A stretch of 64,000 nucleotides of DNA from Pipra filicauda (taxonomy: Eukaryota; Chordata; Aves; Passeriformes; Pipridae), in NCBI RefSeq assembly GCF_003945595.2, contig NW_024104304.1:1178001-1242000 (forward strand), given 5' to 3'. This document shows positions 27,201-39,631 of the stretch, piece after piece. Below the pieces are notes generated by a model, which was given only the letters and a program-made list of their open reading frames with translations, made no database searches and had not been told where the DNA came from. Position numbers and translations under genes: made by a program. Each line of letters begins with the position of its first letter. Position 1 is the first letter of the stretch.

Positions 27201-29491
27201 CATCCAGAAGCGAGGACTGCAGACTGTCCCCTATAGCACTGACCACTCCTGTATAGGCTCCTCCTCTGTTGTGCTGAATAGGTTAGGAAGGGTTTGGTAC
27301 ATCCATTATGTTTTGATTTAGGGCAGTGTGGAAAACACAAGCTGGCAGAGGATCTGCCTAGTTGCACAGATGGATGGGCTGTGAATTGTGTTATAAGCAG
27401 GTTTTGTGAATTAGGCTGACTAATAAAATTTCCTGGTAGGAAGAAGTGTGTCCTTCAATAGCTATGAGCAAATTACTTTTCTGAATCAAAAGTCAGGAAT
27501 CTCTTTCCAGGGAGATGCTGTTTCTGTTACTAATCTGGCTGTTCTTGGCACTGTGGTATATGAACAGCATGGAAATTTTACATCAAGAATAATCTGACAC
27601 CAGGAAAACATTGAATCTTATCTGGTCCGGACACAATACAAAGACTGTATTATGGGGGGCTCGAGAATTAATTCCGTTGTTAATAACTGAGAGATTTCTC
27701 AGGATGCCTTAAGTTTAAACCAAAATCAGAAACCAAAATTCAAGCTATAATGTGTTTTCTGTCAATTAAAAAAACAAAAAAGTAATTTATAGAAAATTAG
27801 TATAATAAATTTTTAGTGTATTTTACGTATGCATATACTTTTAAAATGTATTTTATTATACATTTACATATATTAATAATATTAGCATTATTATTAGTTA
27901 ATTAGCATTTTTCAAAGAGACTATGAAGGGTTTGCTTTATGGGAAGTCTTGACATTGGGTAGGATATTTATTGAGCAGGTTCCAGTGCTGGTGAAAATTT
28001 TCCTGAATGTAGGAATATTTTCACACAGTCCAGAGGTTTTCAGTGTTTTGTGTCAAGTGGCATTTTTGGACAGAGTATGATCCAGTCTGAAATTACTGGG
28101 ATTTTCACGGGAGGCTTTCCTTTTCCTGAGGTAAACTGTAATCTCAAATGTCAGAAGTGAGCACAGCAAAACTTTTTTCTCCATTCTCCCTACACCTCTG
28201 TTGAGACTGTCTGACTACTGCAAAAGTTACAAAATCAGGATAAAGAATACCAGAGATACACTTATCCATACGAATTTTGGTTTTTTGTGAACAGAGATAT
28301 GATCTTTAACTGCATAACCACTGATTGATGCTTAAGGAAGTAGAGTGCTGTTTTGGAAAACTGGATTTTCCTGTCTCTATCAGAGAACTGCTGCTTGTCA
28401 CTGGGTAACTGAATGAAATCACTGGGCCATAGTGTGCTTCCAGTGTGTTACACTGAGGGACAAATCTCTTAAGTGACCAATGCTTAACATCTTAACTAGG
28501 CACTGAACTTCCATAAAATCTGAAGGATCAACCTTCTGTTTGGCTAAACTTGGTGATCAACAATTAATGAATGCTTTTAGCAATTCTAACTTCACTATCT
28601 GTGCCTCAGCTCCCAACTATTCAGTGAAAAGAGCTTAGCATTTATCTCACAATGGTATTGTGGAGAGAAACAAATTAATACTTCTAAAGTGTTCAAAGGC
28701 ATTGCATTTCAAAGGAAAAATCCAGTAGGAAATAAACAATTTTGTGATCTGGGAAATGCTTTTTTATATAGGCTGAATAAAATAAGAAGGAAAAAAATTT
28801 AAATCACAAACTGAACAAGAAGATTAAAACAAAATAATGCATAACAACTTCCATACTGATGAAGTTGTGATCCCATGGAAAAAACGCAAAGTGATAACGT
28901 AGTTAAGGTTTAGAAGAGAAGATCAAATGCTGAAGGTTTTTAGATGTGTAACAGACGGATGTAAAACCCTGTTCTTCATGTTGGGATGATGGGACAGGAA
29001 AATCATACAAAAATGCAGCAAGGAAGATTAAGATTGGTATGGAAAACTTTCAGGTGTGGAAAATTTTCAAATGCAAACATGGGGAGTATGCAATTTCCAT
29101 TCTCCATGTTCTTTGATGGCTCCTTTCCAGTTTTCCCCTCATTTTTATTCTCTTACTGTCATGCTGAAATTTTAATTTTTGTATTTTCTAAGCTGAGCTT
29201 CTCACTGTATCTGTATACCTCCTCCTTGCATTTTGAAATCCATAAAGCTCCCATGGTTTAGTCACAGCAGTCTGTTGGCTGTACTTATTTTCTTTTGTCT
29301 GTGGTGGAATGGTTTGTGTGTGGTGGTTTGAAACTCCCAAGAATCTAAGTTCAAGCCCCCCTCCCACAGTTTGCCCCTGTAAGAGGGTTTAGTGATGGCA
29401 TGGACTTGATATCTTCCTCACCTCATGTGGAGAGTTTTCAGACAAAACACAACCATTTGTTATTGGGGGAAGGGGAAAATATTTACAAAGG

Positions 29492-29520
29492 TTTATTTAC
29501 ACACAGACATATATATATTT
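29492..29520 (-). promoter_or_regulatory. LTR TATA-like run and polyadenylation signal
   Basis: Reading the minus strand of the LTR, a TATATATAT run (29509-29520) is followed about 12 bases later by AATAAA (29492-29497). Both lie about 170-200 bases from the end of the element. The close spacing would put the AATAAA before the cap site, as in retroviruses with a very short R region. Activity is not shown. Confidence 0.4.
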
Positions 29521-29839
29521 ACATTGAATTAAATTCCTCTTTTCCTTCAATGAAAGTCTAAGAAGAAAAGAGAAAAGTCTTTCTGTCACTCCTCAGGCCA
29601 CAGTTCCTTCATTTCAGTTTTTTGTGGCACTGGTTAGTGTCTTTCATTTTTCTGAGGCAGCAGATTTAAGTATGGCAGTCAGGATCTTTGTTCTTACTTT
29701 GTGGAAATTCCAACCCCGAGCCTTCGGGGGATTTCCTTGTAGATCTTCACTCCTCTCGGGCTAGAACATTTAAGGTAGCTTTCACTTCAGTCATACCAGA
29801 GCTCCTCTGCTCTGTCTCAGCTCGCCAGCATGATAGAAA

Positions 29840-29854
29840 CAGCAGCAGCAGCAG
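29840..29854. repeat. (CAG)5 inside the LTR
   Basis: Five CAG units lie within the solo LTR. This is short and probably part of the element's normal sequence. Confidence 0.85.
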
Positions 29855-30304
29855 AGGGCACAGCCACCTCCTCCGCATTCCGTCCTGGTTCAGCTCTCAG
29901 GACGATTCCGAGTTTTTCAGCTCCTTTCTTTCTCTCTCTAGCTGCTGTTGCATTTTGGGACTCCCTGAGGGTTTGGAAGTCCACCCCTCCTCTTCAGGAG
30001 GTCTCTGGGTTTTGGGAAAGTGATACAGTCTTACCCCAAAACAGCCCTGTTGAGTTTTCCTCTGTTTTGTTGCCGGCTCTGCCTCCTGCAGAAACATCTC
30101 TGCGTCTTTCAGTCGCTTCATGTTATCTCGTTGCTACTGGCTATCTTTTGGCTTTTAGCCACCATTGTCTCTGTTCAGGACTGCTCTGCTACCGCTTTTA
30201 ATGTCTCCTGCTGCTGCTGACAGTAAGGAAACTCTTCCAGCTCTTGATTACAGGACCTGGTCCAGCTTACACTATACCGGATCTCCCGTAGCCTCAACTG
30301 GGGG

Positions 30305-30325
30305 CTGGGGGCCCTTGGCCCCCAG
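30305..30325. repeat. GC hairpin in the LTR
   Basis: The arms CTGGGGGCC (30305-30313) and GGCCCCCAG (30317-30325) pair perfectly over 9 bp around a 3-base loop (CTT). The hairpin lies in the most GC-rich part of the LTR. Confidence 0.85.
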
Positions 30326-30520
30326 AGGGGCTCACCGGCCCCCTGCTTCCTCCTAGCTCATATCATGGCTACCTACCTTCTAAACTATCTTCACCCCCTT
30401 CTCTTCCATTTCCGTGGGCATGTAATTTCCGTAGGGCGCACGTGGAATATTGATTGGTCCAGTATTATCAGTGGGGCAAACCATTACTACCTCAGAGAAA
30501 AGGTTTTTCAAACCATCACA

Positions 30521-31504
30521 TTGTGTATTTACCATTAAAAGTTACTTCAAGGAACTCAGTCTCTACCAGGTGTTCACCTTAATTAGCCATCTAGGGGAAA
30601 GTATCTTGAAATTTCTTTAATACATTGTAATCCATCTTCCTGAACACCGTTTTTATTTACTTGTTCTCCTTTCCTCTAAACATGTCATTTCACTATTGCT
30701 TTTTTCCCCCCAGATGCCCTTCCCCTTGACATTTGCAATAATTTCCCCCCTCTTGGTTAGAAATTGCTAATGGCTTTTTGTGCTATTTGATTTCAAAACA
30801 ATTGTCAGTAGAATAATTAAACTGTACATTTTCAAAAGAAATTATCTGCCAGTTTGTCATGGCTTGGCTGTGTGTGGTAAGCTCCACTGTTACAGCATAT
30901 GTGGTCTTTCCCCCTTGGAAAGATACTTTCCAAGAGGTCAGTTAGTTTTGTTGGTGGACTAGACAGCTAATATATGCTCCTTGGCATCTTCCTTGATGAC
31001 AAGATAACATCTACATTATATTAGGTAGTCCTGTGACATGAATTAACTCAAAAAGTCTCTTATTTCAGTTAAATGATCTTTAAAATAGGCTTGGGCCCAA
31101 ATTTGTCAGTCCTTCAGTTTTCGACGCAAATTTTTACTTTCCTTCTTAGTGCAGGTACATTTTGTAAAACTTTCGTGTTATCAAGAATGACCTTTATACT
31201 ACCAAGGAAAGAAAAATTATTAAAGGTTCTCTGATTTCTTCCAAGAAAAAGAGAATAAGAATTAAAAAAATAGGGAAAAATGTAGAGAATGAAACTGTGG
31301 CTGTCTGGGTGAAAAGTGCAAGGGGAGTAAGAAAATAGGGTTATGATTAGATCTTGACTATACCAAGAACATCCAAGAAATCACAGAAATGTATGTAATC
31401 TTCTCTCAAATTGTTGTAAGGAAAACAGATCAAAGCAGTGTCTCCAGAATCCTTCATTTAAACTCATGGTTTGAAGAAATGCTCTGATATCCTCAGTCTG
31501 AAAT
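30521..31504. other. unique AT-rich sequence, no gene seen
   Basis: No gene or recognisable repeat is visible between the solo LTR and the old CR1-like fragment. Confidence 0.6.
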
Positions 31505-32170
31505 GAGGTCAAACACAAAGTACTGTTCTTTGGTTGGAAGTATCAAACACAAACACTGAAGGCTGGAAATAAGTAGACAACAGCACTTCTGATAATGGCA
31601 GGGAATTATAACGCAAGAAGTATATAAATTGGGCTAAGAAACAATGCTGTTGCCAGGAACCTAATCTCATTTTGGAATTGTTATTATAAGGAAGAGGTTA
31701 TGTCAGACAAGGGATGAAATTACCTAACTCCACTTGGTGCTAGCGAGGTTATCTGGGGAACTGCATCCAGCATTCTATACTGTACCTCAGAAAAGATGTA
31801 AACAAATTGAATAATATCCAGAAAAAAATCATTAGCAATTATGAGAGTTTTATGAAGCCCAAGCAACAACCAAGAAAATGGTCAAGAACTGCTGCTGTTA
31901 TTTTGAAAGTCTGAAAACAAAGAAGGGACTGGAGAATTTTCTTATGATCAACTATTCCACATATTCAATGGCAAAAAGAAGAAAAGAAATTTAATTTGAA
32001 TGAAAGATGGCTGGAAGGTGGATATTAAGAAAACTTTTTTCATTGTTAAAATTGTGGAAGTCCAGAAGAGGCTGCGTTAGGGAGCTGGTGACATCAGAGA
32101 TTTTGAAGAACAGCTGAAGCAAACACTTGCTACGGATGGTCTTTGAATACTTCAAAATATCTCACCAGGC
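31505..32170 (+). mobile_element. ancient CR1/L3-like LINE fragment
   Basis: This is a strongly decayed copy of the RT C-terminal and 3' part of an old CR1/L3-type LINE. Recognisable patches in the right order are GGTCAAACACAAAGTACTG (31508 on), a stretch like the 'TGCATCCAGCATTCTATACTG' block near 31761, TGGATATTAAGAAAACTTT near 32020, and the end block CTACGGATGGTCTTTGAAT near 32130. All frames are broken. It is more diverged than the CR1 copies to its right and therefore probably older. Assignment is from remembered family patterns; the exact subfamily is unknown. Confidence 0.65.
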
Positions 32171-33613
32171 CTAGTCAATTTCCAACCCTCCTTTCTTACA
32201 ATTTTTGACGGCATCTGCTATCTGTATTACAATCTGTAACTTTAAAACAAGGATATGACATAAAATCTATCTTGTACTGGCCTCATTAGCCACCAGCGTG
32301 CTTGTAACAAACATGGATAGAGCCTTCCTAAATCTTCGTTCTCGAAGCCTAGCCATGATCATGATGATATAAAATAATTTGTAAAAAAAGACCTCACTGA
32401 ATCTAACATTGCAAGACTGACCATCTCAGTGTTGGAGAAGCTCTGTAAATCCCCAATTTATTTTTGCAAAAAACAGCTGTAGTCATCTCCAGCTGGATTA
32501 TTCCTGTTTTTTCATCCTAGGATGAATAGTTCTGGGAGCAAGGGTTGGACACAGGATCACATTCCCCATGTGCTCTCCAGAATCAGAATCCACCCCTCTT
32601 GTACTCCATAATTTTTCTCATAATTTTTGCATTTTGCTGCGAGAGATGAAAAATGCCTTTAGTTTATGCAGTTTCTTTTTGTTTTATAGATGTATGTACA
32701 GCTCCTCTGTAAGGGAGTGGAACAATGATCATCATCCCCTTAGGCTGGCGACTATTAGAGGGGTGTCTCTTCTCTCTGCTTTGGAGGGTATTCCAATTAT
32801 GGAGCTGCAGCAAAAGGAAGGGAAGACCCTACTCCTTTTCTTTCACAGTTTGCCTGTCTTTAATAGTCATTCTGGAGCAGAATGGAGGATAAAATTACTG
32901 GATACTTACTAGATCTAGTCTCTTTTGGGCTTGGATTCAAGGATACTCACTTTGGAAGAAATTCCCCCTGGAGAAGGCAGACTTCAGCTAATAATCTGTT
33001 CGGCCACAATGACAGGGTTTCTAAGCAGTAAAAGAAGTCGAGATCTGTGTGCAAGATTCTAGTCAGGAAACTTGAGGGGTTTATGGCATTTCAGGCATAC
33101 AAATACTACTTTGGATGACAACCTTACTGATTTATTTTTCTTTTATTTTCTGTACTTTGCAGCAAAGACAGCATCTCCTGACATTTTATGTGGAATGCCT
33201 GCTCACATCTTCAAGGGAAGGGCTGTTTGGATTTTCTTTTTTCACATTTGTGTAGTAGCACGCATATATCCACATTTCTAGAATACAATACTTACGTCAC
33301 GCTGTGTCAAGTCACATAAACATACTCTGCAGAGAAGGGAAGATGACAGCTACAAGCAGTCTTTTTGTACTAAAGTATAAACCTCTCGGTCTATAGCCTT
33401 CAAAGGCCTATCTTATGGGTCTAGCAAACATTCCCAGTTTTGCTTAAATTAGTGAGTGTTTCATAAGCATCACTTGAATGTGGCATGAAATCATTATTTT
33501 AATCCTGGAATGATTCAAGCTGTTATTTTATCTCATGTTACTGTAAAATTCTTGGGTATGATCTTTTGAAAGAATGTTCATTATCGTTGTAGTTGAATTT
33601 ATGACAATTATTG
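32171..33613. other. unique sequence, no gene seen
   Basis: A 114-codon plus frame at 32568-32912 contains a splice-acceptor-like pyrimidine tract ending TTTTATAG near 32690, but the frame shows no domain. No repeats are recognised. Confidence 0.55.
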
Positions 33614-33935
33614 TCACAGAATCACAGAATAAACCAGGTTGGAAAAGACCTCAGAGATCAAGTCCAACCCATGACCCAACACCACCCTGTCAACTAGACG
33701 ATGGTACTAAGTGCCACATCCAGTCTCTTCTTAAATACCTCCAGGTATGGTGACTCTACCACCTCCCTGGGCAGCCCATTCCAATGTCTGATCACTCTCT
33801 GTAAAGAATTTCTTTCTAATGTCTAACCTAAACCTCCCCTGGCACAGCTTAAGACTATGCCCTCTTGTCCTGCTTCTAGTTGCCTGGGAGAAAAGACTGA
33901 CCCCCACCTTGCTCCAGCCTCCTTTCATGTAGTTT
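33614..33935 (-). mobile_element. 5'-truncated CR1 (3' end only)
   Basis: The copy lies on the minus strand. Its 3' terminus is at 33614, where TCACAGAATCACAGAAT is the complement of two ATTCTGTG tail units. It runs through the GGTTGGAAAAGACCT-type 3' UTR into the last part of ORF2 and stops abruptly at about 33935, a normal 5' truncation. It is closely similar to the matching parts of the copies at 39.6 kb and 57-58 kb. No clear target-site duplication is seen, which is usual for CR1. Confidence 0.92.
33731..33928 (-). pseudogene. CR1 ORF2 C-terminal remnant
   Basis: A 65-codon open stretch encodes the end of the CR1 reverse transcriptase protein, with recognisable segments [32 protein letters not shown] and TLEWAAQGG. 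Compared with the same segment of the copy at 57-58 kb, the frame shifts after KFFTES. It is a non-functional fragment with no catalytic residues. Confidence 0.8.
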
Positions 33936-36900
33936 TATTTGACAAGAAAATTCATTAATAGCATAAGGAACTGTTTTCTGTTTCAAACCTAACAAGAGAA
34001 TTCAGTCCCAGATGAAATCTACAATACTTTCTAAATAAAATTAATGGGAATTCTAAATTTGTATGACTAGGAAGCCCCAGAAATTTTCTGGGTTTAAAGA
34101 ACAGCTTTCAGTTTCAAATATAAATAATAGCTACAGCAGAAGAAACGGAAACCTGAAACACCTTGGAAAAATAAGTAAAATTAATAAAATAGATCAGGCT
34201 TGTTTGACTGTTTGGGAAGTGTATAAAGACATAAAGATTGCAAGTAAACATCAATTGACAGACAAAACCCCTGCAAAACTGTGAGATCCCAAACTACTAG
34301 CAGTTAACTGTGATCCTGCATTCACAATAGCCGGTTCTGGAAATGTATGCAGAAAGAACCTCAGTAGTTTCTAGCTGTGAAATAGTCCTGTGATAAATTC
34401 TTACAAGATTAGAGTAAGAATGACTATTGTTTCACTTAACATGTTGCGTTATTTGCTTCGCTTCACTCCCTAAAACTTCTTTCTCTCTGAAAAAAAGCTA
34501 TGCAGTGTATTATATCAATTACAACATGGCAAGCACCATGGTCTGGTGTATGGGATTTGTTTATCTCCCTGGTTTTTAATACTTAACCTTATGACTCAAA
34601 AATCATTATGCGCCCAATTAACTTTGTGTTACGTGCCCTGTGTGTTTTAAGCCTGCAGTGTTGCTTCTTGAGAAAAATTACTTTTTTACAAAACTGTGAT
34701 CATTTTAGCCAGCAGAAGCCACACTGAGATTATTACCTTATCATGGGTCAAAAAAGAACAGATGTAGCTACTGAATATAGGGTGGAGAGGGGATAGATTT
34801 GATATAATGGAAGACAGTCATACATTAGCTTCTTTAAAACAGTACCACATACTAGAATGTTATTTAGGTACCTTTAAAAGACAGAAATATTCTACATTAC
34901 TTTGGTCTTGCATCTTTAATGGTTGGACCCACATGTCAAAGGGTCTAATGAAATTTGTAAAATTAGCACCTCTAATTCCTTTTGACCAAGGAACTGTTGA
35001 GAATTGAGGCTACAGAAAAGTGCCCTGTATATAAACCTATCTGTTTTTGCATTTTCTTGTTTGTTGTGGATGAAATGTCTTGCTAAGATGATAACACTTA
35101 AAAAAATACCTACTAGGAACCTGTAAGTACAACTTTTGGATTTTTCAGTTTCTGCTTTTTCAACACATATTGTGAAATAGTCATTACCTGACCAGATTTT
35201 GGTGAGATGATCATTACTTGAAATATAAATGTAACTGTAACATTTTACATTATAGTTGAATTTATGTATTTATTTAGATTTTTGGAACACTAAAAATTCC
35301 TTTGAACCCAGAACTTTTGATATAATATAAAACTTATTGTAAGTGCAACACTGAAAGACATCCCTGCTGAAAAATCATTCTTTTGAACATTTTCAGCCTC
35401 CTCCATTCTACTGTGTACAAAATTCTGGAAAAAATAGCATTGTGCAATATAATCTGGAAGTCATCAGAACTGGGCTGTTTCAAGCAATGAGGAAAATATG
35501 AATTTCAAAGGTGCGGAGCCTTCATAAGGATGGGCTGCATCCTCTCCCTTTATTTTCAGTCTTTAAAGCTCCAGTCTGAATCCTCCTACTAATTCTAAGT
35601 GAGCAAAGGTGGCTTAAGAGAATAGAGAGTTTCCTAGAGTAAGCCTGCAGTTGCCAGTTAATTTGAGTGCTAACAACCTAGATAAATGCAAAGCTCTACT
35701 GCTAGGCTACTCTACCACCACTGTTTTTGCTTTTGGCTACTTGTAATTAAAAGAACTACTCTCTGTATAATGATGCTTTAGGATTCTTTCCAAATAATTC
35801 CTTTTGAGGGGAATGGTGGAAATGTAAAGACTATCAGTACTCAAGTGAGTAACCTTCTGCCTAAGAACAGCCTAATTTCAGTCAGAGATAAAACAAAAGT
35901 TGTTTTCTAATCTGTAACAAGGCATTCAGCTCGGAAAAAAAAAAAAAGTTACAAGGCACCTCCTGACTTTCTTTTTACTCTGTGTGAAACATGAGGGTAC
36001 TTAGACCAGAAGTGTCAAGATTATATGTAATGAAACTCTCCACTAAGAATAAGATATTCCTTTTATTGCAACTATGAGTAAGCACATTAAATGGTGTAAC
36101 AATTTGTCATCTCAAGAGAATGTGTGTGAAATGTGATAATGGATGCTGAAGCTGATGTATGAATCTTTTGCAAAATGTATAACCTCCTACCCTGCATGCA
36201 AAGAAACTAGTGAGCCTTACATGTTCATAAAACGGATGTGAGCCTCAGCATTAATATGCTTTTTTAATTTGGTTAACTGCTTCATCTTTGCTTATATACA
36301 TCACGTTTGGTTGGTTTTTTTCAGTGTATTGGAAAAGTCTGTCTGGAGCTACTGTTCAAGGTAACAGTAAAAATGGTGGAGCATCCTCCAGGGACTGCCC
36401 CATAAAGATGGTATGTTATACTGTTTTAAACTTGAAGGCACTAATGGCCACTGTCAATAGGTCTTTGCTCTTAGACTATGAGACAACTTATTAGAAGTAA
36501 GGAATACAATAAGGATTCCAGTTGAATTTAATGGAGCTGACTCAGATTCTTTGCAGTGAGGCAGAAGTACACAGTGGGCATTATTGTCTGGTTTATTGAA
36601 TTGCATGGTGAGCTTCGAGCTGAGCTCTCGTGTGCACAAAAGGGCTCCTATGCTTATGTTCAGTGTGTAGCTGTTGTAGTTAAAGAGCGGAAAATGGAGA
36701 TAAAAATATGACTTTGAAAGAAAGGAAGTAGAGATTTGTAAGTAACGAAGTCACTATTGAGATAAACGTAAGAGTGTCTCTAAGGAAACAGCCTATTTAA
36801 TTTTTCCAGTGTTCAGTAAAAGAGGATTTTTTTCTAGGGGCAGTGGGCTAGAATGTGAAATGAATGTGACTACATCAAAGATATTCCAAGTGAAACCATA

Positions 36901-38452
36901 AAGTCCTCTTCTTAAATGCAAATTGTTTTTCAACGTCATGAGAGTCGATCGATAGCATGGACCAAAGAGACACTTTTAGTAAACCAACTTCAAAATCTTT
37001 TTTTTTTTGTTCATGAGAGAGTATCAGATTTTTGAAGCCCTGCAAGACAAGGGTCAAATTGCTAATGAACATCTTTCTGCTGTATCATGATGAAATGTAA
37101 TGTGCTGGGCAATGAAAATTGCGGCCGTGCCTGCTGGAGGGGAAACCTTGAGGTGCTATATTTCCCACTCTAGACCGCATTGTAATGTCGCAAAACTGAT
37201 CTGCATCAACAATTTAAAAGAAGCGATATATATAGCTTGGGTATTCACAAGCAACATTTCTCAAGAAGGCAATAATGAATCTCCATGCTCTCTGCATTTT
37301 TAAGGAAAAGTCATTGGAGAAGTAATATTTGTCTTAGCCTTATTGTAGCCAAGAACATATAGCCACTGCAGAAATATACCTGTGAGAGTCCCAAATCCAT
37401 GGTGAACTCAGACCCATGTAATTTCCTTACGAAAGAAAGGCCCTAAAACAAATGATGAGACAAAACTGTAGCTAGACTTTGAGTCTAGAACTAACCATAC
37501 TGGGTCTTCAGTGAGAACTGTTGTTGCAGTGTGCCATTTAAGCCTCGGATGCTTGTTTAACAATGGAAAGCTACCAGGCTGCCTAGGTGGATAATTTCCT
37601 TTGAGTAAGGAATGAGTCATCTTCAAAAAAGAAAAAAAGAAAGTAGCACTAAACAAGTAAAGTTGTGTGATATATGCTGAATTGTGAAGATTATTTGCAG
37701 AATGTTTAACATTCTAACTGAATGCATAGAAAGACATTTTCCAATTCTAAACAAATAAGCCCTCTTGAATTTTAAGTATTAACAATTATTAAAAAAAAAT
37801 TAGTGGTCAACAGAATTAAAACAAACAAGTGTGAAGAAAAAGCAAGTAGGGAGTTTTGTACTGCAGTCATCCTACATGGCGAAGCTGGTTTATGGTTCCT
37901 CAAGGACTGTTTAGTCCTGTAAAGATTTTCATGGTAGCAGAACACATATTATTAGTTACAGATTTATTTGAAACTCAGCTCAGCTGGTGGAAGTAATTTT
38001 CCCAAAATGATTTTGTTTTTTCTTTTTTTGTTTTTAATAAAAAAAATGTCTATAGGGTCTCCTTGTCCAGAATTACTATGGTGACAAAACAGATTTCTGA
38101 GCATAAAAGCATATCTGCATCAACCCAACAGAACAGAAACTTACAATGTTCAGCATTGAATTTCTATTCAAGGCTGACACCATGGGAATGGGTTAACATA
38201 TTCACATGAAAGTATAGGCTGCTGTAAGAGTAGAAAACAAGCCAAACGATGCATGCCCGGCCCTTGAAGTCCTCAGATCTTAGCACTGCAGAATAGAGAA
38301 GGTGTCTCATTAGCGGTGCTCATTAAAGTCTGCTGGAACACAGAAATGTAAAAAATCCATTAATAACTGTATACACAAAGAAAAGGTGACTTAGCATGTC
38401 TTATTTCCTTTTATTTCTCATGTTGGAGTGGGGAACAAAGTGAAAATTATAT
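33936..38452. other. unique sequence, no gene seen
   Basis: No gene is visible. There is a 13-base A run at 35935-35947. The patch 37090-37300 contains a GC- and CpG-richer stretch (GCGGCCGTGCCTGCTGG) in AT-rich surroundings and might be a conserved non-coding element. Sequence alone cannot show this. Confidence 0.55.
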
Positions 38453-38562
38453 CCATAGAGTCACAGATTTTAACCTTAAATTGGTCTCTATCAGATGAAA
38501 TCTGTTTTACTCTATATAATCCAGAGCATACCCACCTATTCTCCTGGTAAGAGCTTCTGTGG
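38453..38562 (-). mobile_element. trace of an old CR1/L3-like 3' end
   Basis: The stretch from ATAGAGTCACAGATTTTAA to CCACCTATTCTCCTGG resembles, in order, the 3' end of an old amniote CR1 type. That type starts with an ATAGAATCATAGA-like tail complement, then an AGAAGGGACC..GATCATCTAGTCTGACC block. Here the middle is badly decayed. The match is by eye and from memory, so it is tentative. Confidence 0.4.
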
Positions 38563-39631
38563 GGATAGCTGTTTTCTTATTTTGTACCACTTTCAAAGAG
38601 AAGGTTATTGAGCCTGTTATCTTTGGTCAATTGAGTAAGTGTATCAGTTTTGGAACAATCGAGAAAGGAGTAGAAAAACAAATTTAATGTCAGTGAAACT
38701 ATTTAACTGGGCCCCCATCTTGTGACTTCAACTTCCCATTCTTGCTCTCTGCTAACAGACTCCTTTTTCCTTCTGCCTGAACTTGCCTGAACAGCACTTC
38801 TTAGTACCACTGATTTTCATCATTCGGCTAAGAGTTGACTGGCAATTGGAAAATGTGGATAATTATGTCCTACTCCCAGGGGTAGCTTAAAAAAAGTGGA
38901 GATGTGGAAGTTTCTATTTTTCTTCTCCTTTTCTTTTCCTCTTTCTGTTGAAAACTTTCTGAACTAAGTATGTCCATCCCTAGAGGGAATATTTCTCAAG
39001 AAATGTAATATAGATAATTCATCACGTTGAAATAGAATAGCATAATAAAAATGGGGGAAGAATATTCTGTAATAGAATGCAGGAAAAGCAGTGACATGGT
39101 GACATTATTCATATAGACAGGCACTACTGAGATGGAAGCTTAAAAGGCTGTCTCTTGCTGTAGGCATGTTTCAGTTTGCTGTTCAGTACAGTTTTCCATT
39201 GTTTTTGCTGTTGTTACAGAAAACCATTAACAAAAATAGCCATTAGGATCATGGGATAAAAAGAAATCTTAATTTTTTCCCGTTTGAGAGACTTATGATC
39301 CTTCCCCTGGAATAGGACCAGTCAGGCTGTGTACCTAACTAGTTTTCTCTCCATTGTAACTGTGCTTTATTTTAGTATTGGTGGTTTCCTGCAAGGGTGA
39401 CTGTACATGTGTGTAGGTTGTAGTGATTTAAAAAAAAATTAGTTTTTTTATTCCTTCAGGTGCCTACGTTCTGACTTTGCTCTTAGTTTGGCACTTGCAA
39501 TCCTGTACTGTTGTACTCTCAGCCCCTTGATTTCTAGCAATAGGTTTCCAAGTTTCTTTATTAGGTTTTTGCCAATGCATAGCTCTAGTATTTCCGCTAT
39601 AGAAGGGATTTTCCATTTGCTTTTCCCGTTT
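38563..39631. other. unique sequence, no gene seen
   Basis: No gene or recognisable element is visible before the 3' end of the long CR1 copy. Confidence 0.6.

Larger units (their letters stand above)
20259..29318. other. unique sequence with simple repeats, no gene seen
   Basis: Apart from the three small repeats listed separately and a 15-base T run at 22677-22691, I see no transposon or gene. A few open frames of 80-118 codons (20238-20772, 25281-25619, 27011-27367, 28986-29261) overlap each other on opposite strands without recognisable domains. The stretch 27780-27910 is very AT-rich. Confidence 0.55.
29319..30520 (-). mobile_element. solo LTR of an endogenous retrovirus (ERVL-like)
   Basis: This 1,202-base element begins TGTGGTGGTTTGAAA and ends TTTCAAACCATCACA; the two ends are inverted copies matching at 14 of 15 positions. 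It is flanked by a perfect 5-bp direct repeat, TTGTG (29314-29318 and 30521-30525), as expected for a target-site duplication. TG...CA ends with a 5-bp duplication are typical of ERVL/class III elements and of some other LTR elements. No second LTR, primer-binding site or gag/pol sequence is next to it, so it is a solo LTR left by recombination between two LTRs. Minus orientation is favoured because the only clear AATAAA (plus 29492-29497) and a TATA run lie near the low-coordinate end on that strand. A CCAAT box (30453-30457) and a CACGTG E-box (30439-30444) lie near the other end. Open frames inside it are not considered genes. Confidence 0.85.

Noticed and set aside
29688..30201. Plus frames of 111 and 123 codons
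   Set aside because: They lie wholly inside the solo LTR, which is non-coding, and overlap each other in different frames.
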